DNA of 27,648 nt from contig CALSCR010002699.1 in assembly GCA_943704495.1 (NCBI GenBank), positions 1 to 27,648 on the forward strand. Direction: 5' to 3'. The notes below the pieces were generated by a model that saw only the letters and a program-made list of their open reading frames with translations, ran no database searches and was not told the DNA's origin. Each line of letters starts with the position of its first letter. The stretch's first letter is position 1. This DNA is from Pigoraptor chileana (Eukaryota; Opisthokonta; Filasterea). This document shows, in pieces, positions 9,311 through 19,900 of the stretch. The position numbers and the translations under genes are program-made.

Positions 9311-9577
9311 GTATTGGTATGTATGGAATCTTGGAGCGTGCCGGCATCCATGGGTCCATCATACAGAAAGTTGTGTACAGTTGTTGGTGGATCGGCTTGT
9401 TTCATCGCGTTTCCTTGAAAATGCCACTGAAAGTGCATGATTGTGTCCGCCACCACGGATGTTTGCAGTGCGAACAACGACAAAGCAACAACTATCAACG
9501 CACAATGTCGGTAACCGGCTGTGCTAACGACAATTAGTCTGACTCTACACGCATATTTGACTCAGGATGCCCAAGAA

Positions 9578-9596
9578 AATAAAACGTGAAAATAAA
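9578..9596 (+). terminator. Two AATAAA polyadenylation signals, probably MED9
   Basis: AATAAA occurs at 9578-9583 and again at 9591-9596, about 370 nt after the MED9 stop. The rhomboid gene ends convergently at 9814, so plus-strand signals here best fit the MED9 transcript. Confidence 0.5.
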
Positions 9597-9813
9597 ACGT
9601 TTATGTGAGAGAGAAGTAAGGGCGTAAGCAAACCCGGGTGATTATAAAAGTAAAGCAAAACATGTTGTTGATTAGACGCAAGGCAGTCAGGCTAAGAAAA
9701 TGAGTGGCCGATACATGTGACATAGTCAATTATTTCATCATGCAGACCACTGCGCCCACATACACACACACACTCACACACACGTATATACACACGCCCG
9801 CACGCAGGCAAGC

Positions 9814-12800
9814 TCAACCAATGTTAACACCGTCACAAAAGTTCTTCGTGTAAGGAATGCAGTCGAGATACTTGCACCACGGGCAAAAGTCGGCTCCTTG
9901 TGCCTGGTAAAACATGATGAAGCCGATCACGAAGAGCGCAATAAGTACGGGCACGGCCACGCCGATAAGTATGCGCTTCCGGCGGGCGTCCCACTTTCCA
10001 AAGACAATGTATGGGAGGAAGATAATGCCAGCAAGAATGCCCGTGAGGAAGCCTCCGATGTGCGCAAAGTTATCGACTGTGCATCGCATTTGTGTTTTGT
10101 GTTTTGTGTTTTGTGTTTTGTGTTTTTTAAAAGCGTTGGTGGACACATTAAAAAAGGGAGAAGGAGGAAGATCAAAAAAGAAAAGTAAGAGTTAGAAAAA
10201 TTGGGCGAGTGGGTAACGCAATAGCAAAGCGTCACATCCGGAATGTATGAAAAATACAACGGAGGAGTGTTTTGAAACAAAGGCGAATATCTCCTACAAC
10301 CATTTCCGAATTCTTTCTTGGTGGTAAAATTGTCACACCACACACAAATACAGGGGGACGCTGTGCGACACACTCACAAACACATTTACTCACCCTGTGA
10401 AGTTTTCGCGTTTTCGTTTGAATGCGAGAGTAAGAGAGACAGAGGGGGTGTTTTGTTGAGGGGAAAGATAAGCATTAACGTTAAAAAGATGCACAAAAAA
10501 AACACAGAATAGAATCAAAAGGAGGACAAGTATATATATATATATATATATATAAAGTAAAGAGGAAAGTGGGATTCAAGTCAGTGTCTTGGGCGCTGTG
10601 CCCATTGGACTCCAAAAGAAAAAGAGAGAGAAAGAGTGCCTGAAGGAGTCGCACACAGCAGCAGTCCACGGACAGTGTGGCATTGATGCAGCATTTCTTC
10701 TCCTTCGCACTCGGTGTCGGCAGTCTTAAGAATTGTACATCCAGGCAGCATAAGTAAAGTGACAGAGCACACACACACACAGAGGCACAAAGACCAAACA
10801 AAACAGACACAAGTTACAACAGACGCAAAAGACAGTAATGCACACATGATTTTCACTGCATTTAGACCCATGATATTACACATGGAGGACAATGCGCACA
10901 TACGCACCCAGGGAAGCGTCCCGATCATCAAGCTGTTCGGGTGACGGTCCACCGAGCAAAAGGGAGGGAAAGACTGGGATTAGTGCCATACAACAACAAC
11001 ATTCGACATTCGAAAACAGAAACAGAAACAGATTTCGAATGAAGGGATGCTCTCAAGACACTCCACACGCACAAAACCACAAACAGGAACATTTCGAATG
11101 AAGGGGCACTCCACACACACAAAACCACAAACCTGACGGCGACGACAATGATGAGCTTGAACATTTCCTTCCACGGGTGTGTCAGCAGCTGCCACGACTG
11201 GAACAGCTCAACGACAAGCACGGCGAGGAGTCCGTACAGAGCTCCCGACGCACCCACTTGGGGTTGGTATGGCACGAAAATCGCCGAGAAAAGGTTACCA
11301 CCAATACCCGACAGCATGTAGATAATGCCCGTCCGGAGCCAGCCCGCGGTGCGCTCAATCTGACGCCCGATACCGATTTGCATGAGTAAATTGAAGAAGA
11401 GATGGAAAATACCGACGTGGAGGAATATCGGAACGACAAAGCGGCCACCCTGGTCCGGATGGTCCGGATTGCTCATCCCGCCAAACCCACAAACGTCCTC
11501 GAGGCACGAAACATCGCCGCAGTGCGACGCCCCGGCGTGGTAATAGCCGTCGTAAAACGAGCAGGCTTCCTCGGTGAACTCGACGCACTGTCCGGAGTAG
11601 CCGACACAGCAGGGACGCGTGACTATTTTGCCTGCACACGCGGTAATGTTGTCGCAACTTGCTCCCGTCGTAAACGTGCCCGAGAGGGAATTGCACGTCT
11701 GAAGCGACTGCCATCCGCATCGAGTCACGCCCTGTGATGTTTTCATCTGACAGCAACCACCCTGTGTGTGGCCGTTGTATGAAAGTGGTGTTCGGCGGCA
11801 CGAGACAAAGAGTAAGATTGGGACAAGGAGGAGGCACACACAAGAAGGTCACGTGCAAGAGCACAAACAAGCTAGAATTACACACAAAATGCGCAATGCG
11901 ACCACACACACGCACACACACACACACTTGAAAAGTGCGAATGCAGCACTAACCGCATCATCGATTGCATTCTGCCTGTCTATGTCCACAAATGTCTTGG
12001 CATCCTTGCGCATGCACGGAGTGTACTTTGCCCCCCAGTGGATGATGAACGTCGTGTCGGGTCCGATCCAAAAATTCTGAGTCTTGTTTGTCGACACGGA
12101 CATCATATCGCCGCTGAAAGAGGGCACACTTCCCGTCACCGTCTTGGAAGAAAACCCGATAGGCGAGATACCGCCAACGGCTAGCTCCACAATCATGACA
12201 ATGATCTGTGCGATTGTCATGGTCCATATGAACCACGGCTTGAAGGTGGGCATTGAGGCAACCTGCTTGCGCACAAAAGTGTTCATCCTCGCTAACTTTG
12301 GCGCCGACGACGGAATTGCACCTTCCTTCTGTGCGCGACGCTGGCGACGGGCGACAGACGCGCGCCTGTTGCCAGCTCGGGGCATTGCACGCGCATCGGC
12401 GGGATTCATGGGCCCTCCCCCACGCAAAGGCACGGTCACAACCGCAATGGTCACATCCTCCGACGCTCGCCCTGGTGATGGAGATGCCGCTCGCGGCGGC
12501 GCTGGAGACGCACTCAGACGCGATGCCGGGACTGCCTTCATCTGCAGAGGATTCGCAGGGCTTCGCGGGGGGGACGGTGTTCCCTGGATGGTCGTGAGTG
12601 TCGGCATGTACGATGGGACGGCAGACAAAGGCTCTCCCGCGTTGTCTTCGGGCTCCATGTCCACGAAGTCGACGGGTCGCAGAGCACGGACAGGGACGCC
12701 AGCCTTGCGCGCCAGGTCGGGATTGTCGTAACCGAACCAGTCCTCGTCCTCATACACACGCCCACGGTCGCGACGCTTTGCACGAGTGCCTTCGGATATG

Positions 12801-13802
12801 CGAACACCACGCTCCTTCTTCGCAGGAACACTGGGAGAGCCTGCCAATTGCAGATCGGGAAGCTCTCCATCGTTGAGCTGCTCATCTTGCCGGCTCACAA
12901 TTGCGGACATGTACTGATTCGCATCCTCGTCAGAATCACCATAGGAACCGTCGGAATCGTCCTCATCCGCCACCTTCAGCTTGACAGTCTGCAGCTCAAT
13001 GCCATCGTCACCTTTGTCCTTTGGCTTTAGGGACTCGCCAAGGACGCGCACCGAGGGCTTCCGTTTCAAACCGGCACCGGCGCCGGTGTCGGACGCAAGG
13101 CTGCTCTGGCTCATGCGACGCGAATCACTGCGGCTCAGCTTGGACGCCTGCCGACTGAGCTTCGATGCCTGCCGCACAAGCTCATTGCCGACGCGGTTTT
13201 CTTGCGATTGCAGAGTTGTCTGCCACCTTTTGAGGTCCTCGCCCCTGTCGTCGACTCCAAACCACTTTGACAAGCCGCGCGACAGGACAGTGCTTTTCTG
13301 CTTAACCACATCCTTGACGGATTTGCGACGCTGAAGCAACGGTGGACCGCCCGCCGACTTACTAGGGGCCTTTCCTTTGCCAAGCTTGCCCGTCCGCGCA
13401 TCATTGAGCACCTATGACAACAAGCAATGTAAACATGAAGTGATGAGAACCACATATAACACTTGCACACAAACTCGTCGGAAAAACTTCCCTATAATTC
13501 TGACACACTCTCCGCAGAATACGTGTTAAAAATATTCCGTGTTCACTAATATGGGATACTGCAACAACGGCATGTACCTTGACGACTTCGGAGAGGCCAA
13601 TGGTTGAATTGCCGCCGCGTTGTATGAAACCTGCGACGACCACATCCACCATGCCGGGGTCGATGCCCGCACGCACACGCACGCGGTGGACATAGCTCTC
13701 GAATGACTCGGGCTTGAGCTGACCCGTGCCCTGATCGTAGAAGGTAAACTCTGTGCGAAAGTACGCTATGTCATCTTCGTTGAACACAAAAGCCGCCGCC
13801 AT
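9814..13802 (-). CDS. iRhom-type rhomboid with intact catalytic Ser/His, 5 exons
   Basis: Complement of 13578-13802, 11954-13411, 11133-11761, 10904-10932 and 9814-10076; phases agree and give 867 aa. Residues 1-75 contain an EF-hand-like but degenerate stretch (FYDQGTGQLKPESF). About 390 basic, Ser/Pro-rich cytosolic residues follow. TM1 is near 467-489, then comes the iRhom-homology loop with FWIGPDTTFIIHWGAKYTPC and a Cys-rich segment (RPCCVGYSGQC, EDVCGFGGM). The membrane core has HLFFN (H681, N685), GASGALYG (S733) and DNFAHIGGF (H786), then FLPYIVFGKWDARRKR and a C-terminal CPWC/IPYTKNFC. This order and sequence follow RHBDF1/2 (iRhoms). Metazoan iRhoms, however, carry GPAG and lack the Ser, so here a functional intramembrane protease is predicted. 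It probably resides in ER/Golgi or plasma membrane. The start codon sits in an AAAATGGCGGC context. Exon 4 is a 29-nt microexon. Family assignment is firm; activity is inferred. Confidence 0.9.
10089..10128. repeat. (TTTTGTG)n heptamer repeat at rhomboid exon 5 acceptor
   Basis: About five tandem copies of a 7-nt unit. On the gene strand it reads (CACAAAA)n and lies directly 5' of the exon 5 acceptor, so the splice site has an A-rich rather than pyrimidine-rich upstream region. Confidence 0.9.
10530..10555. repeat. (TA)n microsatellite, rhomboid intron 4
   Basis: About twelve TA units. On the gene strand it lies shortly 3' of the dispersed-repeat copy at 10571-10614, separated by a CTTTCCTCTTTACTTT-type stretch, and so may be part of its tail. 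Confidence 0.85.
10571..10614 (-). repeat. Short dispersed repeat, copy A (rhomboid intron 4)
   Basis: About 44 nt, the best-preserved looking copy. The plus strand contains GGGATTCAAGTCAGTGTC, then TTGGGCGCTGTGCCCATTGG, then ACTCC. Copies B (761-801) and C (850-892) match it with several substitutions. GGGC...GCCC could pair as a small hairpin. On the host gene's sense strand the element ends ACTTGAATCCC, followed by a pyrimidine/TA tail, the same orientation relative to transcription as in AK6. Confidence 0.65.
11032..11132. repeat. Tandem duplication at rhomboid intron 3 donor
   Basis: Two adjacent copies of about 50 nt share TTTCGAATGAAGG and CACAAAACCACAAAC. On the gene strand the first copy contains the exon 3 donor (CAG/GTTTGT), and the second repeats GTTTGTGGTTTTGTG about 59 nt downstream in a poorer exon-side context (TCCT). 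Confidence 0.75.
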
Positions 13803-15179
13803 TTTTAGTTATTTTCCCCTCTCGGTATCCGCCAATGGAACCGAGCGCGAGAGAAAAGGCAGATGAAAGGAGGGTGCTCTCCTTTGTTCTCTTTAACCCC
13901 CTTTGGGATATGACAGACAACAGGATAGCGTTGAAAGAGAATCTTGAAAAAGGAGTTGCGTGTGATCCTTAATCGCGATCCGTCAGTAGCCGTGGTGGGA
14001 GGGTGTGACAGAAGACCCGACTGTCGTGTGGCTATATTTGGCAGAGTACGGCAATTCCCAACACCCGCCCGATCATTTAAATTCAAGTGGATGGGCAAAT
14101 CGAAACACAAAAGCAACACATTTTCAATTCAATGTGCGTCTCCGTGCATGATTTCCCCATTTGGATGATCACGTGACCAGAGGATGGACTAGTCGCTGTT
14201 TATCCGAACTGAATCCGTGTCAGATAGAGCGTTGTTGCTAACCAATAACTCACAAAAATCGACGCCGCTAGATGCCTTGGGATGCAGGACCTCGGAACTT
14301 TATATACAAACGCGCGGTTTTATTTTGGCATATACACGAGCGTGGCGCATAAGACAGCAGCATGGAAATACCGCGTCACAAAACGCCATCGTTGCAGTGT
14401 TTTAGCGAGGGACCCAGGCCAACTTGTAGATCGACCAAATACTTACACAGAATCAAAGAAGGGGATCCCGACTGCATTTGGACACGATACGTAACGTGCG
14501 TACGTAGCTGACGAAAGGGCGCTATTGCACTCGACGCATGCATTGTGCACACGCGGAAGACGTAGTACGCATCCTGAGACCCGACGACCCAACCGTAGAC
14601 TTCCCAGCGTGGGACACACATTTCCCCCGGTTGGGCACGTGATCGCCCCCTCGCTCGTACCTGGTCCGCCTTCACAGCGCATGTACTGCAGCTAACTGTG
14701 ATGCACCTGAAACGTTGGCCGCAGTATTTCCATTCGACTCAGGCTGGACCGTGACCACTGCCGCAGTAGAGGTAGTGAAATTAACCGTCGGAGGGTTCAT
14801 CCTGAAGGACACAGAGCTCGAGTTTTCTGCTGCACGAAGTGTACCATAATTGTTGCGCCAAGCTTACAGTGCGCCTCGTACCCGTTCAGCGTGGACCGGC
14901 TTGCGGCCGCGCCCCACAGGCGACACTGCATGGACGATCCTGGCACTCTTCATTTTCTGCGGCGAGCGTCTGCTCTGCGTGCACGGTAGTGGATGATCCC
15001 GCACGTATCTGTGTGTAACGTCAGTTACCAACCGATTCCGTGGGCGTAACTGTTATGAATTCCTTTTTCAAATTCCGCCTTCATACTCGCTGCCAGATGT
15101 ATCTCTAGGGGACTACCCTGGTTTGCGACAATGCGCCTCAGTCTGCTCTTTTCTAACTATTCGTGCCTTTTGTGTGCCT
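13803..15179. other. Divergent intergenic region upstream of rhomboid gene
   Basis: No confident gene. Just upstream of the rhomboid ATG lies GCCAATGG (13830-13837), a possible CCAAT element. CACGTG sites occur at 14170 and 14636. Short open frames (for example minus 14443-14682, Cys-containing and ending near a GTAAGT) show no recognised family. A plus-strand frame around 14680-14850 also reads like protein (FPFDSGWTVTTAAVEVVKLT) but is isolated. Confidence 0.35.
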
Positions 15180-15760
15180 TGTTGTGTTGCTGGCAACTTA
15201 CAGGACGCTCGATAAGAATGTGGATTCGGCCCTTGCTGCATTGAGTGTCCAAACCGACGGGAACTGCACAGAGCCTGCTGTCGCAGGAGACACTGACGAT
15301 GCCGACACCAGCCACCTTGGCTGCCCTCGCGCGGAAGGCACAAAGATACGGGCGGCAGTCACGCCGCTGCAGGTTCTGGCGGATGTGCAGATCGATGGGC
15401 CGGAGCTGCCTCAGTGGGTAGATTATGCCGAGCGAAAGGCCGACTACAAAGTTGTGCAGGACAGTGAGAACACACACAAGAAGGCGTGTATCGATATGAT
15501 TGTTTCCGGCCAGGCAATGGACTCAGCGATCGCTCAAGTCCCGCATGTTCAGCCCGCCCCTCATGTCTCTCCCGCTGCTGCCGCCACTTCAAACCCTTGG
15601 AAGGCTTCAGCATTGTTCTCGCGGGCAGATTCAAAGGCGGCTCTGCAGTTGAAATGCAGTCGCTACTGAAGACTCTCGTTGCGAGCGTCACCCGTTCGAC
15701 CAACCTGTGCATTACAGCGCACGTAAACATGACAGTCCCGACCGTCGGCGCCTGAACGTC
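15180..15760 (+). pseudogene. Degraded PARP/BRCT-like fragment
   Basis: Plus frame 15590-15752 reads FKPLEGFSIVLAGRFKGG, then EMQSLLKTL, ASVTR and NLCITAHV. This is the first half of a BRCT domain (KxLxGxxIVLxGxF...IxxLGAxVT...LCI) and closest, from memory, to the PARP1 BRCT (SxMKILTLGKLS...SLCIST). The preceding stretch, 15204-15590, is open in another frame (PELPQWVDYAERKADYKVV) and starts after an acceptor-like CTTACAG at 15203. The two frames are not joined by an evident intron, and the BRCT is cut short by a stop, so I treat it as a broken gene fragment. No WGR or ADP-ribosyltransferase motif follows. The minus strand is also open here (15359-15862), which weakens the call. Confidence 0.35.
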
Positions 15761-16953
15761 GAGTGCAAAGGCAGTCTCACTGAACCGTTGGCCGATATCT
15801 TCCTCCCACAGCGGACTTGTTGTTGCCGGACGGGCCGCCGACAGGCATGATGTCATCAGCAAGCCGAAGCGACTGATGGCCGGGCTGCCAGTGAAAGCAC
15901 TCGAAATTCGGCAATGACGTGGTGTCCATAGGCACGGTCACCGAAATTCACACCCTCAGGTACCATTCTTACCCCGCTCAGAGCGGACTCTGCCCGACTG
16001 CCGGCACCGGCTGAGGCACGGCGAGCCTGTTTTCGCCGACATGTACACTCAACGGCGGCGAGTGCCGGGCGGGCAATCCTGACTGAATTCTGACTATATA
16101 ATTCCGTGATGCTTAATGCGACACAAGTGGACTCACATGCTTACAAAACCGCTACCACGGAATGGAAGGGCCGTGCATGTGGAGCAAATGCTAGATATGT
16201 TGTGACCCAGCGATCGTGTTGTTCTTTTTTTCTCGTGCTGTGTCAGTGCACTGCCGATTTCGAAATAGCCAGTCTTGACTATGGCTTGCGGAAACTAATA
16301 CTGATATACCTTCCTCAAATCCACTCAAATGTGCGCTGACTCCAAATCTACTGAAGCTGCTTGATGCAGGGATCAGACATAACCTGGGCCCCGCAGCGGG
16401 CACTGAACGAGGATTTACTCGGTCAGTTGTCATTATGAAATTATTGATCACGTGATTTATTTAAGGCCGCTCCATTACAAATTCATACTGAGCAAAAACG
16501 AGTCAAATGTTCCATCGACACCGTCACCCCAGTGTTCGTTCCTCTCCACCACCGTTGATTGACACTGCTGAATGCTCAGTGGTGAGTGCCGTGGAATCGT
16601 CCGAGATTACGGAAATAATTTGTGATCGACCATGTGGCACATTGTGGCCCTCCATTGGTTGGAGCCGAGCAGTGGCGGCCGTGGCGTTCGATGGCAGCGT
16701 CGGCGTCGCCGCAGTCACCCATCGATGGCGAACGTCAATGGCGCTTCCAATGTTATTCACTTTACGGTGCACTGCGGCGTCTTTCGATAGCCGATTGGTG
16801 CAATTTTACACATGGATTCCGAAAAACGATTGAGATGCAACGTGAAACTCACTGCCGGCAAAATAACTATTGATGCCTACCGGGACTAACGGCTCAGCCT
16901 CGGATACGCTGCTGAGTCCACTCTGAGCATCGGTCAGCCGTTATTTTTTTTTG
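15761..16953. other. Intergenic upstream of the receptor kinase, nothing recognised
   Basis: No family signature in the open frames (for example plus 16106-16339 and 16507-16833). A TATATAA occurs at about 16095 without an evident downstream gene. CACGTG occurs at 16449. The receptor kinase promoter should lie at the right end, but no TATA is obvious just before 16954. Confidence 0.35.
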
Positions 16954-19900
16954 ATGGAGAATCATGTTGGTCGTCGCGCCGGCGGCGGCAGTGTAAGTAT
17001 ATATTACAATTGTATACGGCACTGAAAGTGAACTTCACTGGCGTGACGGCTGTCATGAGATCGAAAGCTCAGCAACGTATAATAACTAACTGATCAAATG
17101 CATCGGTTTTTGCATTTCTGCAGGCCGCCGGCAATCGGCGTCTCGCTATCGTGTTGGTTGACCTCCATCACCTGAGTAAATTGGTCGTCACGGTGTGCTT
17201 GTTGTTTTGTAACACTGCAGGCGGTGTTGGGGCGTGTCCGGCCACTTGCACGTGCGACAGAGGAGTTGTCCTTTCGTGCGCGTTTCCAACGGGCACCACC
17301 CAATTGTAATTATTTTTGCCAAGAAACTCCGTCCTCCGCTGATTATTGTAGTGGACATTACGTCTAAGCTCGCCGCGATTCGCAATTATCAATGGCTCCG
17401 ACATGACATGTGTGTGTCATTTACATTGCGTCGGTCGCCGGCGATATCAGATGGCAGTCGGCCGCGTGCGCATCATCACTGCAGTGGGATGACACAACTA
17501 ACTCCCGAGTGTTCTGCATGCATGTTCAATTGAACTGACTATTGTAGGGATTGGTCAAACCAGCAGCTGACGTCCATTGCTAGCGGCCTTTTCGATGGCC
17601 TTCCCGGATTGAAAACACTGTAAGTAAAGCCGCGGCCGCCGGCAAAAATTGGCCATGGATTTACGTTGCACTTCTTATAGCCACGTGCGGTCGTGTCAAA
17701 CTTGACTGTCCATGTTCTTTGACAGTCGGCTTGCAGACTGGAGTGACACTCTTCAATTTCATTCAACAAATGCATGGCAGTGAAAGAGGCTTGACTGTGA
17801 GTGTGAGAGCATGCAATTGTCAGTCTTTGCAAATGCATGCACGGGCTGAATGCACCGTGACATTACACAGCGATTGATATCTGACCGAACTAACTCGACT
17901 CATCCACTAGTGGCCTCGGCTCAAACCAAATTGCGGCACTTCCAAGTGGGATATTCGACAAGCTAACTGCGCTGAATCAGATGTGAGTGGCCGAACAGCA
18001 CGCAATTGATCTTTTCCCTGGCAGACAAAACAAATGAATTCAAAGTGGCGGCGACTGACCTCAATCACTGCACTCGGCTCTCACTGCCATTCCATTTCAA
18101 CCTGATTTTGCAGTGACCTCAGTGGAAACCAATTTGTGACACTTCCAAGCGGGATATTCGACAAGCTCACTGCGCTGACTGACCTGTGAGTGGGAGAACA
18201 GCGCGCGATAGTATCGTTCAGTTCATTGTAATGGAATGCGGCGGCGGTGACTAATTTCACCTCCGTTGCCTATTCTGCCATTCCATTTTAACTGATGCAG
18301 TTGGCTCTATTCAAACCAACTTGCGAGTCTTCCGAACGGGATATTCGACAGGCTCTCTGCGCTGACTCAGCTGTGAGTGGTAGCACATTGCGCGCATGGT
18401 TCTCAGTTTGCAAAATGCTATGATATTAATAGCGAGCAGTAGTCAAGGCTGAATTACTTCGCCAATTCATTCGCCTTTAATTGATTATCTGAATGCAGTG
18501 GCCTTGGGTCAAACCAACTTGTGACTCTTCCAAGCGGGATATTCGACAAGCTCACTGCCATGACTTATCTGTGAGTGGGAGATCTGAACACTCGGCGTGC
18601 AATTGTTCTGGACTGTAAAGTTGCAAACTAGGCCAGATTGCATCAGCAGCGACTGATCTCACTCACTGCCCTTCCATTCGACTAATGCATGACAGTGGGC
18701 TCGGCTCGAACCAGATTGCGACACTTCCAAGCGGGATATTCGACAAGCTCGTTAAGCTGTCTTATCTGTGAGAGGAGAACAGCGCGTGCATATGCTTGTT
18801 TTTGCGCAAATGGGATGCATTGGCGGCACTGTTGATTTCACTCCGGTGCCGTCTGCAGTTACTGTCAACTCAATGCCGTGCCCCATTCCATCTGACAGTG
18901 GCCTCGGCTCGAACCAAATTGCAACACTTCAGAGCGGGATATTTGACAAGCTCGCTGCGTTGAATCAGCTGTGAGTGAAATAACAGCGCGCAATTGTTTG
19001 GCGTTTACAAACTAAATGCATTGGCTGACTGATTTAATTTCTCTCTGCCATTGCATTTGACTGATGCAGTTTGCTCAGCTCTAACCAAATTGCGACACTT
19101 CCAAGCGGGATATTCGACAAGCTCACTGCGCTGACTGTTCTGTGAGTGGGCGAACAGCGCGCACAATTGTGCTTTTGCAAACGCATTGACAGCGACTGAT
19201 TTCGCTGACTCTATCTGTGCAATTTCGGTGACTTCTGTCATGAATGCAGTTATCTCCAATCAAATCAAATTGGGACTCTTCCAAGCGGGATATTCGACAA
19301 GCTCACTGCTCTGACTCAGCTGTGAGTGCACGTGGACAAACAGCGCGCGATTGTTCTTTTGCAAACGCATGCGCATTCAGACAGCGACTAACTTCACTGG
19401 CACTTACTCTGTCTGTACAAATTTCATTAATGACTAATGCAGTTATCTCCAATCAAACCAAATTGCGACAATTCCAAGCGGGATATTTGAAAAGCTCACT
19501 GCGCTGACTCAGCTGTGAGTGGACGAACAGGCTGTCAGCTGCAGCTGAGCGCGTGATTGTTCTTTGCAACCGCATTGGCAGCGACTGATTTCACTTGCTC
19601 TCTCATTGCATTTGACTATTATGCAGTTTGCTCGGCTCTAACCAACTTGCGACACTTCCAAGCGGGATATTCGACAAGCTTACTAGGCTGACTCAGCTGT
19701 GAGTCGGAGAACAGCGCGCAATCAGTGTTCTTTTACAAATGCATTGACAGCGACTGATTTCACCATATACCATTCCATTTGCCATTTGACTAATGCAGTC
19801 GACTCGACTCAAACCAACTCGCAACTCTTCCAAATGGGATGCTCGACAAGCTCACTACGCTAACTATTTTGTGAGTGGGAGAACATCGCGCGCTTCATGC

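Noticed and set aside
15359-15862. 167-codon minus ORF
   Set aside because: It is antisense to the BRCT-like stretch and reads as basic, Pro/Ser/Ala-rich sequence without a motif. The plus strand has the better domain evidence.
16507-16873. Plus ORFs just upstream of the receptor kinase as possible 5' exons
   Set aside because: No signal peptide or conserved motif, and the exon at 16954-16992 already gives an in-phase start leading into the signal segment and LRRNT.
16967-16992. ATG at about 16964 (reading MLVVAPAAA) as the kinase start
   Set aside because: It looks like a signal peptide start, but its phase at the GTAAGT donor leads to a stop in the next exon. The ATG at 16954 keeps the LRRNT frame.
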